From positions 1-64,000 of the forward strand of contig QCCP01000003.1 of assembly GCA_003281225.1 (NCBI GenBank): DNA of 64,000 bases, given 5' to 3'. Positions 22,019 to 31,538 of this stretch are shown in pieces. A program made the translations under genes and the position numbers. The stretch is from Prochlorococcus sp. AG-347-L20. GTDB lineage: Bacteria > Cyanobacteriota > Cyanobacteriia > PCC-6307 > Cyanobiaceae. Under the pieces are notes generated by a model, which was given only the letters and a program-made list of their open reading frames with translations, searched no databases and had not been told where the DNA came from. Every line of letters begins with the position of its first letter. The stretch's first letter is position 1.

Positions 22019-22255
22019 TTAATTCCAAGGAGTGTTTATAAGTCCCCAGATATCAAAGAAGAAAAATAAAACTGCAATAACAACAAGATCCCATGCTCTT
22101 TCCCTAAAAGCCCAAGGAGCAATAAAAACTTCCCCAAGTCCATGGAGTGCCGCCCCAATAGGTAAATGATCAAGAACAAGCAAACTGTGAGAGAGAATAA
22201 AAAGAAAGCTTGCGAAATATCTAAAAAAAACAAATTGCCAATTACTAGAATTCAT
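22019..22255 (-). CDS. hypothetical membrane protein, 78 aa
   Basis: Two or three hydrophobic segments with a conserved-looking loop DHLPIGAALHGLGEVFIAPWAFRERAWD between them. No family was recognised. The frame is well supported by composition and by the absence of competing genes on either strand. The product is probably in the thylakoid or plasma membrane. Confidence 0.6.
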   Translation of the reverse strand: MNSSNWQFVFFRYFASFLFILSHSLLVLDHLPIGAALHGLGEVFIAPWAFRERAWDLVVIAVLFFFFDIWGLINTPWN

Positions 22256-22384
22256 ACTTTTTTAGATTTTTAAAAAATATACTTCAATGATCAAAATAAA
22301 GAAATAGATCGAGTTAGGAGATGTTTTTTTTTGTAGCCATAAATACGAATAAAGATTTGAAGCTAAAGTAAAAGTTATTAAACC

Positions 22385-23827
22385 ATGAAATATATGTTTT
22401 CAAGCTATCGTCCAAAAAATAGTTTTGATGAATACTTTAAAGATAACGTCAACTCTGCAAGAGAAATATTAATTCCACTTCTGTCCTCTTTAGATAATAT
22501 GGGTCTTGAAGAGTTAAACAGGAATCATTCTGCAGCAAAAAAATTATTATTAAGACATGGTGCCACTTTCAGATTAAACGATACTGGTTTAAAAGGTACT
22601 GAGAGAATATTACCTTTTGATCCACTGCCAAGAATAATAAGTAAAGATGATTGGGTAACATTAGAAAAAGGCCTAAAACAAAGGCTTGAGGCAATTGATT
22701 TATTCCTAGACGATATTTATAATTCTCAAAATATAATTAATGATGGAATAATTCCAAGAGAGTTAATCGAGAGTTCAGAAGGTTGGAGACCTCAAATGAT
22801 AGGTTTCAAACCTCCATTAAATAAATGGTGTCAAATTTCGGGACTTGATTTAATAAGGGACAGAAAAGGAGATTGGCATGTTTTAGAAGATAATTTAAGG
22901 TGTCCTTCTGGGGTTGCTTATTTTTTAGAAAATAGATTAGTTATGAAAAATATTTTCCCTAATCTTTTTTCTGGAAGAATAGTAAAACCAATTGATGAAT
23001 ATCCATCATATCTTTTAAAAACTCTTCAAGAACTTGCTGTTTGGACAGACACTCCCAAAATAGTTCTACTAACTCCTGGAATTTTTAATAGTGCATATTT
23101 TGAACATAGTTATTTAGCGCAAGAAATGGGCATCCAATTAGTACAGGGTCATGACTTAATTTGTAATGATAATTATGTATATTTAAAAACTACCTCCGGT
23201 TTAAAGAGGGTAGATGTCATTTACAGACGAATTGATGATGATTTTTTAGATCCTCTTAATTTTAGAAAAGATTCCTGCCTTGGTGTTAGCGGATTACTTG
23301 ATGTTTTCAAGGCAGGTCATGTTGCTTTAGCAAATGCACCTGGGACTGGAATAGCAGATGACAAAATGATTTATTCTTTTGTTCCAAAAATGATTAAATA
23401 TTATCTTGATGAAGAAATTATTATTAAAAATGTAGAAACATATATTTGTCATTACGAAAAGGATCGGGAATACGTTCTAGAAAATTTACCAAAACTTGTT
23501 GTTAAGTCTGTCGCTGAAGCTGGTGGATATGGAATGTTAATTGGGCCTCACTCAACAAGCAGTGAAATAGAGGAATTTGCTAATAAAATTAGAAAAAATC
23601 CTAGAAATTTCGTAGCACAACCAACATTAGAATTATCTACTGTACCATCGTTATGTGATGGAGAACTATATCCATGCCATGTTGATTTAAGACCATATAT
23701 CTTGAGAGGAAAAGATTCATGGGTTAGTCCAGGTGGGCTTACGAGGGTAGCATTAAAAAAAGGATCATTAGTTGTAAACTCTTCTCAAGGTGGAGGATGC
23801 AAAGATACATGGGTTGTAGGTAAATAA
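22385..23827 (+). CDS. circularly permuted ATP-grasp type 2 protein
   Basis: 480 residues, the normal length of the CP_ATPgrasp_2 family. Visible blocks are GTERILPFDPLPRII, the DWHVLEDNLRCPSGVAYFLENR motif, VDVIYRRIDDDFLDPL, PGTGIADDKM and VVKSVAEAGGYGML. It is expected to ligate an amino group to a carboxylate using ATP. It is first in a tight three-gene operon: the next gene starts 1 base after its stop. In other bacteria the same trio is linked to peptide or amide synthesis or modification; the substrate is unknown. Confidence 0.9.
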   Translation: MKYMFSSYRPKNSFDEYFKDNVNSAREILIPLLSSLDNMGLEELNRNHSAAKKLLLRHGATFRLNDTGLKGTERILPFDPLPRIISKDDWVTLEKGLKQRLEAIDLFLDDIYNSQNIINDGIIPRELIESSEGWRPQMIGFKPPLNKWCQISGLDLIRDRKGDWHVLEDNLRCPSGVAYFLENRLVMKNIFPNLFSGRIVKPIDEYPSYLLKTLQELAVWTDTPKIVLLTPGIFNSAYFEHSYLAQEMGIQLVQGHDLICNDNYVYLKTTSGLKRVDVIYRRIDDDFLDPLNFRKDSCLGVSGLLDVFKAGHVALANAPGTGIADDKMIYSFVPKMIKYYLDEEIIIKNVETYICHYEKDREYVLENLPKLVVKSVAEAGGYGMLIGPHSTSSEIEEFANKIRKNPRNFVAQPTLELSTVPSLCDGELYPCHVDLRPYILRGKDSWVSPGGLTRVALKKGSLVVNSSQGGGCKDTWVVGK

Positions 23828-23828
23828 T

Positions 23829-24770
23829 ATGCTTTTAAGTCGTGTAGCAGAATCTCTTTATTGGATCAATCGTTATTTAGAACGAGCAGAAAATATATCT
23901 CGTTTTGTGGAAGTAAGTGAAGCAATGTCATTAGATTGTCCACCAGGAAGTGCAGAACCTTGGCTCCCGTTAATTGATGCTTCAAGTGACAGAGAATCTT
24001 TTGATAAAAGATTCCCAGAAAAAAAGCCTGATGACGTTATAAATTTTTTAATAAGAGATCGTTTAAATCCAAACAGCATAATTTCTTGTATTCAATTAGC
24101 TAGAGAAAACGCACGACAAATAAGAGACGTGTTGACAACAGAAATGTGGGAGCAAATTAATATTTTATATTGGAATATGCAAGAAGGAGAAGCAATATGG
24201 AATAAGCCAAGACAAGAACAATTAAGTGAAATAAGGAGAGCATGTCAGCTTTTTTATGGAATTACAGATGCGACTTTAAGCAAAGACCTTGCTTGGAGAT
24301 TTAGCATTCTTGGAAGATTAGTTGAGAGAGCTGATAAAACATCGAGAATTTTAGATGTTAAATATTATTTACTTCTCCCCAGCCTAGATGAACTTGGAGG
24401 TGTTCTTGATGAGTTGCAATGGATCGCTCTTTTACGTTCTGCTGGAGCTTATCAAATGTTTAGGAAAGCAGAGCAAAATTCTATTAAGCCTGAATCAGTT
24501 GCGAGATTCCTTTTACTAGATCCAATTTTCCCGAGATCAATAAGATACTGTCTTGATGGGATAAGCAATACTCTTAAGATGATAGATACCTCTCCTCCTC
24601 CTGAAAATCCTTCCGAATTAGAATGCATGAGAGGCTTGCTCAAAGCAAAGTGGAGTTATATCAGAATTGAAGATATAATTAATGATGGTTTACATGAGGC
24701 AATCGATTCATTGCAAATTGATTTGAATAAATTAAATGATCTCATTCAAGAAAAATACTTTATCAATTAA
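23829..24770 (+). CDS. alpha-E domain protein
   Basis: 313 residues, entirely helical. It starts LSRVAESLYWINRYLERAENISRFVEV, the signature of the alpha-E family (formerly DUF403). It is always found beside the CP_ATPgrasp_2 protein, as here, and is coupled to it by 1-base spacing. Its biochemical role is not established; it may act as a scaffold or regulatory partner of the ATP-grasp enzyme. Confidence 0.9.
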   Translation: MLLSRVAESLYWINRYLERAENISRFVEVSEAMSLDCPPGSAEPWLPLIDASSDRESFDKRFPEKKPDDVINFLIRDRLNPNSIISCIQLARENARQIRDVLTTEMWEQINILYWNMQEGEAIWNKPRQEQLSEIRRACQLFYGITDATLSKDLAWRFSILGRLVERADKTSRILDVKYYLLLPSLDELGGVLDELQWIALLRSAGAYQMFRKAEQNSIKPESVARFLLLDPIFPRSIRYCLDGISNTLKMIDTSPPPENPSELECMRGLLKAKWSYIRIEDIINDGLHEAIDSLQIDLNKLNDLIQEKYFIN

Positions 24771-24781
24771 TAAGTTTTTTA

Positions 24782-25639
24782 ATGAGAATTAAATACCTTC
24801 ACAAACTTGAATATAAATATGAAGAGCCTGTTCAATTAGGCGAGCATAGATTGTGTATAAAGCCAAGGTCAAATGGATTCCAAAAGCTGAAGAATTTTGA
24901 ATTAAAAATAACCCCAGAACCAGAAATTATTTATCCATTACTTGCTGCAAGTGGCGAAGAGATTAATCGAATTAGATTCAATGGAGCAACAGATAATTTA
25001 ATTATTGAATCAATAAGCGAAGTTGAGACCATTAAACATCCAAATATTATTGATGGGGTAAAAAATAGAGATCTAACATTACCTTTTTGCAGAAGTATCA
25101 TAAACAGAGATTTACAAGGGGCATTAGAGGGATGGATGCCAAATGGACAGCACGATCCCTCTGCAGTTGAACTTGCCCAAGAAGCATTAGCAGGAAGTTT
25201 TAATAACGCATTATCGTTTACTTACCAACTTATAGAGATTATTCAAGATCGGGTTAAATATACAAAAAGACATACAGGTCCTGCATGGCCAGCGAGCAGA
25301 ACACTTAAAGAACGTATAGGTTCATGCAGAGATTTAGCAATGCTAATGGTTGAAGCTTGCAGGTCTATAGGTATCCCAAGTAGGTTTGTAAGTGGTTATC
25401 ACTTTGAAGATCCGTTACCCTCTGAGTTGGATTTACACGCTTGGGCTGAATTATATATTCCAGGTGCTGGTTGGAGAGGTTTTGATCCAAGCGGGAAAGG
25501 ATTAATAGATGATAGATATTTAACATTGGTATCATCTTCAAAATCTAATTTAACCTCTGTAATTACAGGAAACTTTATAGGAAAAAATAATTTAGAAAAT
25601 ACTTTATCCTGGGAAATCAAACCTCTTGAAATTAAATAA
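24782..25639 (+). CDS. transglutaminase-like cysteine protease-fold protein
   Basis: 285 residues. A beta-rich N-terminal domain (Bact_transglu_N type) leads to the core with Cys182 in GSCRDLAMLMVEACR, His219 in LHAWAELYI and Asp235 in GFDPSG, the expected catalytic triad. It starts 11 bases after the alpha-E gene, so it is the third member of the operon. Enzymes of this group probably hydrolyse or form isopeptide bonds on the product of the ATP-grasp enzyme. No signal peptide is seen. Confidence 0.9.
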   Translation: MRIKYLHKLEYKYEEPVQLGEHRLCIKPRSNGFQKLKNFELKITPEPEIIYPLLAASGEEINRIRFNGATDNLIIESISEVETIKHPNIIDGVKNRDLTLPFCRSIINRDLQGALEGWMPNGQHDPSAVELAQEALAGSFNNALSFTYQLIEIIQDRVKYTKRHTGPAWPASRTLKERIGSCRDLAMLMVEACRSIGIPSRFVSGYHFEDPLPSELDLHAWAELYIPGAGWRGFDPSGKGLIDDRYLTLVSSSKSNLTSVITGNFIGKNNLENTLSWEIKPLEIK

Positions 25640-25764
25640 ACACTAAATTTTCAATCTTTTAAAATTGAGTAAAATATAAATAATAATATGTTTCATTTTT
25701 AGTGTTAATTGATACGTTCTTGGATATATATATCTGTTTTCATTTGTTTAATCTTTAAAGAAAA

Positions 25765-26286
25765 TTGAACTCAAGTTTAGAAATTCCAGTTATCAAATCA
25801 AACAAATCGAAAATGTTTGAATTGATAAGTTATGAAAAATTTCGCGATACAAAAGATGTAAGATTTTTTGATATTAGTGTTAATAAATCAAACTATAGAG
25901 ATCTAGTTATTCACAGTGGTCCTGCAATTAGTCCGCCAAATGATGAAGAATTTAATAATTGGCAATTTTACATACATCACAATCAAGAAGATAATCTACT
26001 CGCTATCTCTGGGGGAAGAACATTTTTTCTTGTCAATTTTGGCTGGGATTACCCTTTTTATAAAGTTAGATTAGAATCTTGCGGATATATTCTAAGAATA
26101 CCTAGAGGAACATTTCATAGATCCGTTTCTGACGAAAACGGTTCCATAGTTTTAAATCAAGCTATAAGGGATGAAGGCGGTACAGTTGAATCTGAATTTA
26201 AGGTTACGAATAGCAAAGATAACAAAAAACTTCTTGATTGTATAACCAATCTAGAACCTAGATTTAAAATTTACAGTGTTAAATAA
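25765..26286 (+). CDS. cupin-like (RmlC-type jelly roll) protein
   Basis: 173 residues from a TTG start; Met17 (25813) is an alternative. [18 protein letters not shown] and, later, [22 protein letters not shown] carry the paired His/Asp and the PRGxxHR turn of the cupin fold. It stands 125 bases downstream of the transglutaminase operon. The ligand or metal is unknown, and the start codon is uncertain. Confidence 0.65.
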   Translation: MNSSLEIPVIKSNKSKMFELISYEKFRDTKDVRFFDISVNKSNYRDLVIHSGPAISPPNDEEFNNWQFYIHHNQEDNLLAISGGRTFFLVNFGWDYPFYKVRLESCGYILRIPRGTFHRSVSDENGSIVLNQAIRDEGGTVESEFKVTNSKDNKKLLDCITNLEPRFKIYSVK

Positions 26287-26369
26287 TCTTAAAAAGGAGT
26301 TCCAAATTTACACATCAATTTAAAAAATTATCTAATTGTTATAAGATAAAAATATTGGAATTTTTAGGT

Positions 26370-26888
26370 ATGAAATTTTTTAGTTTTTTAAAATATTTTT
26401 TATGTATAACTTTTTCTTTCTTAGTTTTATCCTCTCCAGTTTTTGCTGGGGCAAATGTTGCTGTTAAGGGCGAGGGAGATGAAGTTCCAAGTTATGTTAG
26501 AGCTAATATTACAGGATTTGATTTTCATGGAGAGGATCTTCATTTGTCTTCTATAGCTGGAGCAGTTGCGAGAGATGCAGATTTTAGTGATGTTGATTTA
26601 CATGGAACTACGCTAACCCTATCGGATTTAAAAGGTTCTAATTTAAATGGAATCGACCTGACCGATACTCTTTCTGATCGAGTAAATTTCCAAAAAACAG
26701 ATCTTAGAAATGCTGTCTTAATAAATATGATCGCATCAGGTAGCAGTTTTGCAGGTGCTCAAATAGAAGGAGCAGATTTTTCTTACGCTATTCTTGACAG
26801 CGAAGATCAAAGAAATCTTTGTGAAATTGCAGATGGGATCAATCCAACAACAGGCGTTTCAACCAGAGAAAGTCTTGAGTGTAGTTAG
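26370..26888 (+). CDS. secreted pentapeptide-repeat protein
   Basis: 172 residues from ATG at 26370 (a TTG five codons upstream is in frame but puts residues before a clean signal peptide). The signal peptide ends near VFAGAN. Residues about 50-160 contain pentapeptide repeats A(D/N)LxG-type: [52 protein letters not shown]. These form a right-handed beta-helix. Such lumenal proteins occur in all cyanobacteria, usually with unknown partners. The C-terminus has two Cys. Confidence 0.8.
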   Translation: MKFFSFLKYFLCITFSFLVLSSPVFAGANVAVKGEGDEVPSYVRANITGFDFHGEDLHLSSIAGAVARDADFSDVDLHGTTLTLSDLKGSNLNGIDLTDTLSDRVNFQKTDLRNAVLINMIASGSSFAGAQIEGADFSYAILDSEDQRNLCEIADGINPTTGVSTRESLECS

Positions 26889-26896
26889 AATAAATA

Positions 26897-27250
26897 TTAT
26901 AAGTAAACTTTTTTTCCATTATTAATTTTATAAATCCTTTGTTCCTCATCTTGAAAAATCATTTCACCATTTAATCTGGATTTCTTAAATTTTGAAAGCC
27001 TTGCTCTGTGAATATTAGATTTTTTAGTAATATTATTTTCGTTATCATAACTCCCAATACAAATATTTATATTAGGGTTTGAAAAGGTTTTTTCTTCCTC
27101 TCTTAAAAAAATCCTTTCAATATTTGTTTGTGTGCTCTGATGTTTACTTTTGAATTTTTCTAATTTTAAGTTCTTTGGTTTTTTAAATTTAATTATTTTA
27201 TAGACAAAAAAAATAACTCCTAAAATTAGAAAAACTAAAAAAATATTCAT
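26897..27250 (-). CDS. hypothetical protein with N-terminal anchor
   Basis: 117 residues. Residues 3-18 are hydrophobic. The rest is strongly basic (KIIKFKKPKNLKLEKFKSKHQ...) with NICIGSYDNENNIT and GEMIFQDEEQRIYKINNGKKVYL at the end. It directly follows the 63-residue gene on the minus strand (3-base gap), so the two form an operon. Not recognised. Confidence 0.6.
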   Translation of the reverse strand: MNIFLVFLILGVIFFVYKIIKFKKPKNLKLEKFKSKHQSTQTNIERIFLREEEKTFSNPNINICIGSYDNENNITKKSNIHRARLSKFKKSRLNGEMIFQDEEQRIYKINNGKKVYL

Positions 27251-27253
27251 TTC

Positions 27254-27445
27254 CTATTTAATTTTTATTTTAATATCTACTCCTAAGTTACTTTTAGTAG
27301 TTAATATTTCTTTTTTTAAGATTCCATAAGTAAAAATTCTAGATAAAGTTTTCAAAGATTTAAAAACTAAAAAAACAGTAAATAAAAAGAAAACAATAAG
27401 GTTTTCTACAAGAATATTTTTATTTTTATTATCTAAGTTGCTCAT
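27254..27445 (-). CDS. hypothetical small membrane protein, 63 aa
   Basis: A polar lead (DNKNKNILVENL) is followed by one hydrophobic helix (IVFFLFTVFLVF) and a basic amphipathic tail. It sits between the PfkB-kinase gene (16 bases upstream) and the 117-residue gene, all minus strand. Function unknown. Confidence 0.5.
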   Translation of the reverse strand: MSNLDNKNKNILVENLIVFFLFTVFLVFKSLKTLSRIFTYGILKKEILTTKSNLGVDIKIKIK

Positions 27446-27461
27446 GTAATTGTTAATTCAA

Positions 27462-28331
27462 TTATATTCCATCATTATTTTTATATGGGCCGAAAAATTC
27501 ACTGGCGTCTCTTCCCATTACTTTAGCAATATTTAAAGTTTTATCTATATCCCATTTAGATGTCATTCCATAAAGAATACCAGCAGCAAAAGAATCGCCA
27601 CATCCATAAGAATCAACCTTTAATTTTTTGTTTTTAAGAGCCTTATATCTTCCTCCTGGAAATATTATGCCTCCCTTCTCCCCCTCGGTTTTAATAGTAT
27701 ATTTAGGTTTTAACGATAAATCAGAAAAAGAAAAAACTTCACCCGGATCAAGATTACTGCATATTAATCCATCTAAAAGGACATTCGATCTATTGATTGT
27801 ATTTAATCCCGCCCTAGGTGTTGTACACAGGATTGAAGCAGATCTAGCCATTTTAAAAATCTCTGAATCAGATGCAGTAATAAAAATTCCGTCCATTTTT
27901 TTTAAAATGTTCCATTCTAATTTGTCTTTATGAGTTGGAGCTAACCTTTCTCCAATAACTGTAATTGCTCTTTCACCTTGAGAGTCAATTAAACTAAATC
28001 CTCTTCTAGTAGGTTTATCACGCCAAGCTACATGCAACTTAATTCCCATATTTGTGAGAATCTTGAAACACTTATCTCCATAATCATCATTACCTAATGA
28101 AGTAAAAAAATGAATTTGGTTTAAAGTTAAATCAGAAAGTATTTTCGCGATAATAGAGCCACCACCAGCTGGAGACTCAAGGGACTTTTCAGAATGAGAA
28201 ATAACTCCATGTTTTGGTAATTGATCAACCTTTAAGAAATTCATCCACTCGACGTGACCAACTACAGCAAAATTTAAATTTCCTTTTTTAAATTTATAGT
28301 CTTCAACTTTATTATTCTTTTCAACAACCAT
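27462..28331 (-). CDS. PfkB-family carbohydrate kinase
   Basis: 289 residues, a ribokinase-fold sugar kinase. The N-terminal NFAVVGHVEWMNFL and GGGSIIAK (sugar-binding GG motif) and the C-terminal DSYGCGDSFAAGILYGM (ATP/anion-hole motif with the catalytic Asp) are all present. Substrate is not deducible; ribokinase, fructokinase and adenosine-kinase subgroups share these motifs. The start (28331) leaves about 40 bases to the divergent membrane protein gene. Confidence 0.85.
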   Translation of the reverse strand: MVVEKNNKVEDYKFKKGNLNFAVVGHVEWMNFLKVDQLPKHGVISHSEKSLESPAGGGSIIAKILSDLTLNQIHFFTSLGNDDYGDKCFKILTNMGIKLHVAWRDKPTRRGFSLIDSQGERAITVIGERLAPTHKDKLEWNILKKMDGIFITASDSEIFKMARSASILCTTPRAGLNTINRSNVLLDGLICSNLDPGEVFSFSDLSLKPKYTIKTEGEKGGIIFPGGRYKALKNKKLKVDSYGCGDSFAAGILYGMTSKWDIDKTLNIAKVMGRDASEFFGPYKNNDGI

Positions 28332-28372
28332 AAGCTTTTAAATACTATTATTAAAAGAAATATTTTTGACAA

Positions 28373-28741
28373 GTGAATTCATTTAACATTTTAAAAGATA
28401 ATAAACAGATACTATCTTATCTTTACCTTTTTCTATCTATTTTAGGAGCTATTTTTCCAATGATGGCAAATTTCGAATTTGCTAAGGAATATGGAAACAG
28501 CTTTGATATAAATAACTTCATTTCTTTAGCCAATGCCAATCCTGCAGCTCAATCAATTTCTAGAGACTTATTAGTAGGTGCAAGTGCAATTTTTATATGG
28601 ATAGTAAATGAATCAAAAAAATTGAAGATGAAAAATATGTGGCTTGTTTACATTGGAACTTTTCTTATTGCATTTGCATTCTCAGCACCTTTTTTCTTAT
28701 TTCTAAGAGAGAGAAGAATTATTGAATTAGAAAAAAATTAA
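28373..28741 (+). CDS. DUF2834 membrane protein
   Basis: 122 residues from a GTG start. Three to four hydrophobic helices with conserved NFEFAKEYGNSFD, FISLANANPAAQSISRDLLVGASAIFIW and FAFSAPFFLFLRER follow the DUF2834 layout. The function of the family is unknown. It is convergent with the MFS gene, 14 bases away. Confidence 0.75.
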   Translation: MNSFNILKDNKQILSYLYLFLSILGAIFPMMANFEFAKEYGNSFDINNFISLANANPAAQSISRDLLVGASAIFIWIVNESKKLKMKNMWLVYIGTFLIAFAFSAPFFLFLRERRIIELEKN

Positions 28742-28755
28742 ATTTTAAAGATTAA

Positions 28756-29985
28756 TTAAAATAATCTCTTAAATAGGATTGAAAAAATTATAAAGCAAGC
28801 AAATGAAATAGATAGCCAGATTACTGAAGCATAACCAAATAGATCTAATATCCGTCCCGAGATAAATGGTCCAAAAAAATAACCCATAGCAAAACATTGT
28901 GATAACAGAGCAAGTGCAAAACCTTTTTTGTTTGATGGAGCTATTCTGAAAACAATATCTGTTGATGTTGGAAGAAATGAAGCAGTCCCTAAACTTACTA
29001 ATATCAATGAAAAAGAAATTAAATAAAAAGCTGGGATATTTAAATAACTAGAAATAAATAATAAAAATGAAGCGAAAGAGAAATTTATCAAACTAAATTT
29101 CAACCCAAATAATCTCCCTTTTTTTGATATCCAAGATCCAATAGGCCATTGTAAAAACAACAATAAAATTAACTGAATAGAAATTATAAGACTTATAATT
29201 TCTTTGCTTAATGCATTGCGATATACTCCACCTTTAACAAGATCCAGAGGCAAAGTTACTTGAATCAGAGCTAAAGAGGTAGTTATCAATAAAATAGATA
29301 AAATTATTATTGTTGAATTTTTATTCCATTTCAATTGTCCCTGATTAATGGGATCTACAAATTTTTTTTGGAAATTTTCTAAGTTTCTTTTAATAGAAGA
29401 ATTATTTCTAGATATTAAATACGTGATAACTAACATGCAAAATATATCATTAATAAAAATTGATTTAGAATACAAAAAATTTGTCATATAACCCCCTAAG
29501 AATACCCCTAAAAATATTCCTAAAGCCTCTGAACTTCTTACAAGTGCATACGCTTTGCGTGTTTCGATAGGATGGCAAAAATAGGGTACCCCAAACTCGG
29601 CAGCAGGCCAATATATTCCTGCCGCAGCCCCAACAAGTGATTGTCCAATTATGTACAAAAAAGTATCACTTGAAAAAATAAGGCATAAGCTAGCGGCAAT
29701 ACTTAGTATTGAAGAAGTAACTATTGGAAATTGTATTTTCCCTGTTTTATTAAGATAATTACCTGTAAAGAGCCTTGTTAGGGTTCCAATTATTGCTGAA
29801 ATGGTAAACCCCAAGCCAATATCTGTCGCCGATAATCCTAGGTTATTAAAAATAAGTGATGTTAAATAAATAACACCTCCTGCTCCAAATGCAGCGTAAA
29901 ATCTTATCTTGGTTATTAACCTCAAATGATATGGAAATTGAATCCACCAATTTTTGCCAGTTTGTAAACTATTTGGACTAATCAC
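28756..29985 (-). CDS. MFS transporter
   Basis: 409 residues with about twelve hydrophobic helices, the usual major-facilitator count. The loop between helices 2 and 3 contains GTLTRLFTGNYLNKTGK, equivalent to the GxxxDRxGxR motif. LGTASFLPTSTDIVFRIAP is a second-half loop. The substrate is unknown. The start is a GTG that almost touches the GTG of the divergent hydrolase gene (2 bases between), so the promoter must lie within the neighbouring coding region. Confidence 0.85.
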   Translation of the reverse strand: MISPNSLQTGKNWWIQFPYHLRLITKIRFYAAFGAGGVIYLTSLIFNNLGLSATDIGLGFTISAIIGTLTRLFTGNYLNKTGKIQFPIVTSSILSIAASLCLIFSSDTFLYIIGQSLVGAAAGIYWPAAEFGVPYFCHPIETRKAYALVRSSEALGIFLGVFLGGYMTNFLYSKSIFINDIFCMLVITYLISRNNSSIKRNLENFQKKFVDPINQGQLKWNKNSTIIILSILLITTSLALIQVTLPLDLVKGGVYRNALSKEIISLIISIQLILLLFLQWPIGSWISKKGRLFGLKFSLINFSFASFLLFISSYLNIPAFYLISFSLILVSLGTASFLPTSTDIVFRIAPSNKKGFALALLSQCFAMGYFFGPFISGRILDLFGYASVIWLSISFACFIIFSILFKRLF

Positions 29986-29987
29986 TA

Positions 29988-31538
29988 GTGAAATACATTT
30001 TTATAATTTTTTTTAGTTTTTGTGGTTTATTTTTTAATAATGATTTAAAGGCTGCTGAAAAGATAAATATTAAGTTTGAAGAGATGGTAATCCCTCTTAC
30101 TATAGAACAATTATCAAAATTAGAAAAATACAAAGATGATTCAACAGAATTAATAGATTGGTTAAAAAAAAATGGGTTTATAAGAGTTTTTGAATTATCA
30201 AAATTTTTAGAATTTCCAGTTTTCAAAGAAGAGGGATTGAATAGAGAAATATTAAGAAGTTGGATAGGGCGTAAAATTCTTACAGAATTAAGCAAAAGCA
30301 TTAAAGTTCCAAATAACAATAATGGAACAGAAATATATAACACTATAGAAAATTTATTAGATCAAAAAAAAGAAGTTTCAACTTTAGACATCATAAAGGC
30401 ATTACCATCAGAAGAAATTTCATTAGATATTGATAATTTAATTTTAATAATTTCATCTTGGAAAAATGAATTATCAATGCAACAAGAACTTTTATCCAAA
30501 TTAAATAAACTTGAAAGAACTAATCAAAATTCCTTTAAAAATACTGAAAAAAAATCAACTCAAGATCTAATAAAAATTGATAAAAAAATTTATGCTCCTC
30601 ACCGAGTGAAACCTTTTGAAATTGAAATATGGAAAAGAAATAAAACAAATAATGATAAAGAACTGATAATTTTTATGCCAGGACTTGGAGGCGAAATTAA
30701 TAATTTCAAATGGATAGGCAACGAATTGGCAACTAGAGGTTGGCCAATATTATTCATAGATCATAGAGGGAGTAATTTAGAATCATTCAAAGAAGTAATC
30801 AAAGGTAAGGAAACAATACCAGGAAGTGCAGACTTTTTCTTATATAGAATTAAAGATTTAGATGCTGTATTGAAAGCTCATGAAAATGGAGAATTTGATT
30901 TACCTAATAATTCTTATATTTTAATGGGTCATTCACTTGGTGCTTTAATAGCACTTTTATATGAAGGCAATAAACCTTCTGATCAACTAGAGGACAAATG
31001 TGATTCGGCATTAGAAGACTTTGCGGTAACAAATTTATCTAAATTACTTCAATGTCAGTTGAGCGAAATACCATTCCCTAAGAAAAATAACACTAATAAG
31101 GCCAGTGCGATTATAGGTTTTAATTCATTTGGAAGTTTAGTATGGCCAAAAGAAAATAGCACAGGCATTAAAACACCAACTCTTCTAATAGGTGGTACGT
31201 ATGACCTTATTACACCATTAATGAATGAACAATTTAGAGTTTTTTCTGCTTTAAATAATCCATCAAATAGATTTCTAATTATTGAGGGAGCAAGTCATTT
31301 CGCTCCAATAAGAATTAATAAAAGCAATGAAGAAAATAATGATGTCTTCAAAATAAATGAATCTTTTATTGGTTCAGAGCCAATATTAGTACAAGATTTA
31401 TCTACGAAATTTATAGTTGAATTTTTAAAAAATATTAAAGACCAAAAGATCCCTATAGTAGTTAAAAACCAAAGAGATTTGGGACTTGATTTCCATCTTT
31501 TAGATCTTGAAACAATAAAAGAAATTTCCGAAAATTAG
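29988..31538 (+). CDS. secreted alpha/beta hydrolase with N-terminal DUF1400-like region
   Basis: 516 residues from a GTG. A signal peptide (1-22, ending KAAEK) is followed by a helical N-terminal region like DUF1400 (about 25-150). The alpha/beta hydrolase core carries GHSLG with Ser316; later GTYDLITP and GASHFAP supply the likely Asp and His. Similar cyanobacterial proteins are annotated as predicted dienelactone hydrolases or lipases. It is expected in the periplasm or lumen. The stop overlaps the permease gene on the opposite strand by 4 bases. Confidence 0.85.
   Translation: MKYIFIIFFSFCGLFFNNDLKAAEKINIKFEEMVIPLTIEQLSKLEKYKDDSTELIDWLKKNGFIRVFELSKFLEFPVFKEEGLNREILRSWIGRKILTELSKSIKVPNNNNGTEIYNTIENLLDQKKEVSTLDIIKALPSEEISLDIDNLILIISSWKNELSMQQELLSKLNKLERTNQNSFKNTEKKSTQDLIKIDKKIYAPHRVKPFEIEIWKRNKTNNDKELIIFMPGLGGEINNFKWIGNELATRGWPILFIDHRGSNLESFKEVIKGKETIPGSADFFLYRIKDLDAVLKAHENGEFDLPNNSYILMGHSLGALIALLYEGNKPSDQLEDKCDSALEDFAVTNLSKLLQCQLSEIPFPKKNNTNKASAIIGFNSFGSLVWPKENSTGIKTPTLLIGGTYDLITPLMNEQFRVFSALNNPSNRFLIIEGASHFAPIRINKSNEENNDVFKINESFIGSEPILVQDLSTKFIVEFLKNIKDQKIPIVVKNQRDLGLDFHLLDLETIKEISEN

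Noticed and set aside
25715-25735. AT-rich palindrome GATATATATATC
   Set aside because: Simple alternating AT sequence, expected by chance in this AT-rich genome.
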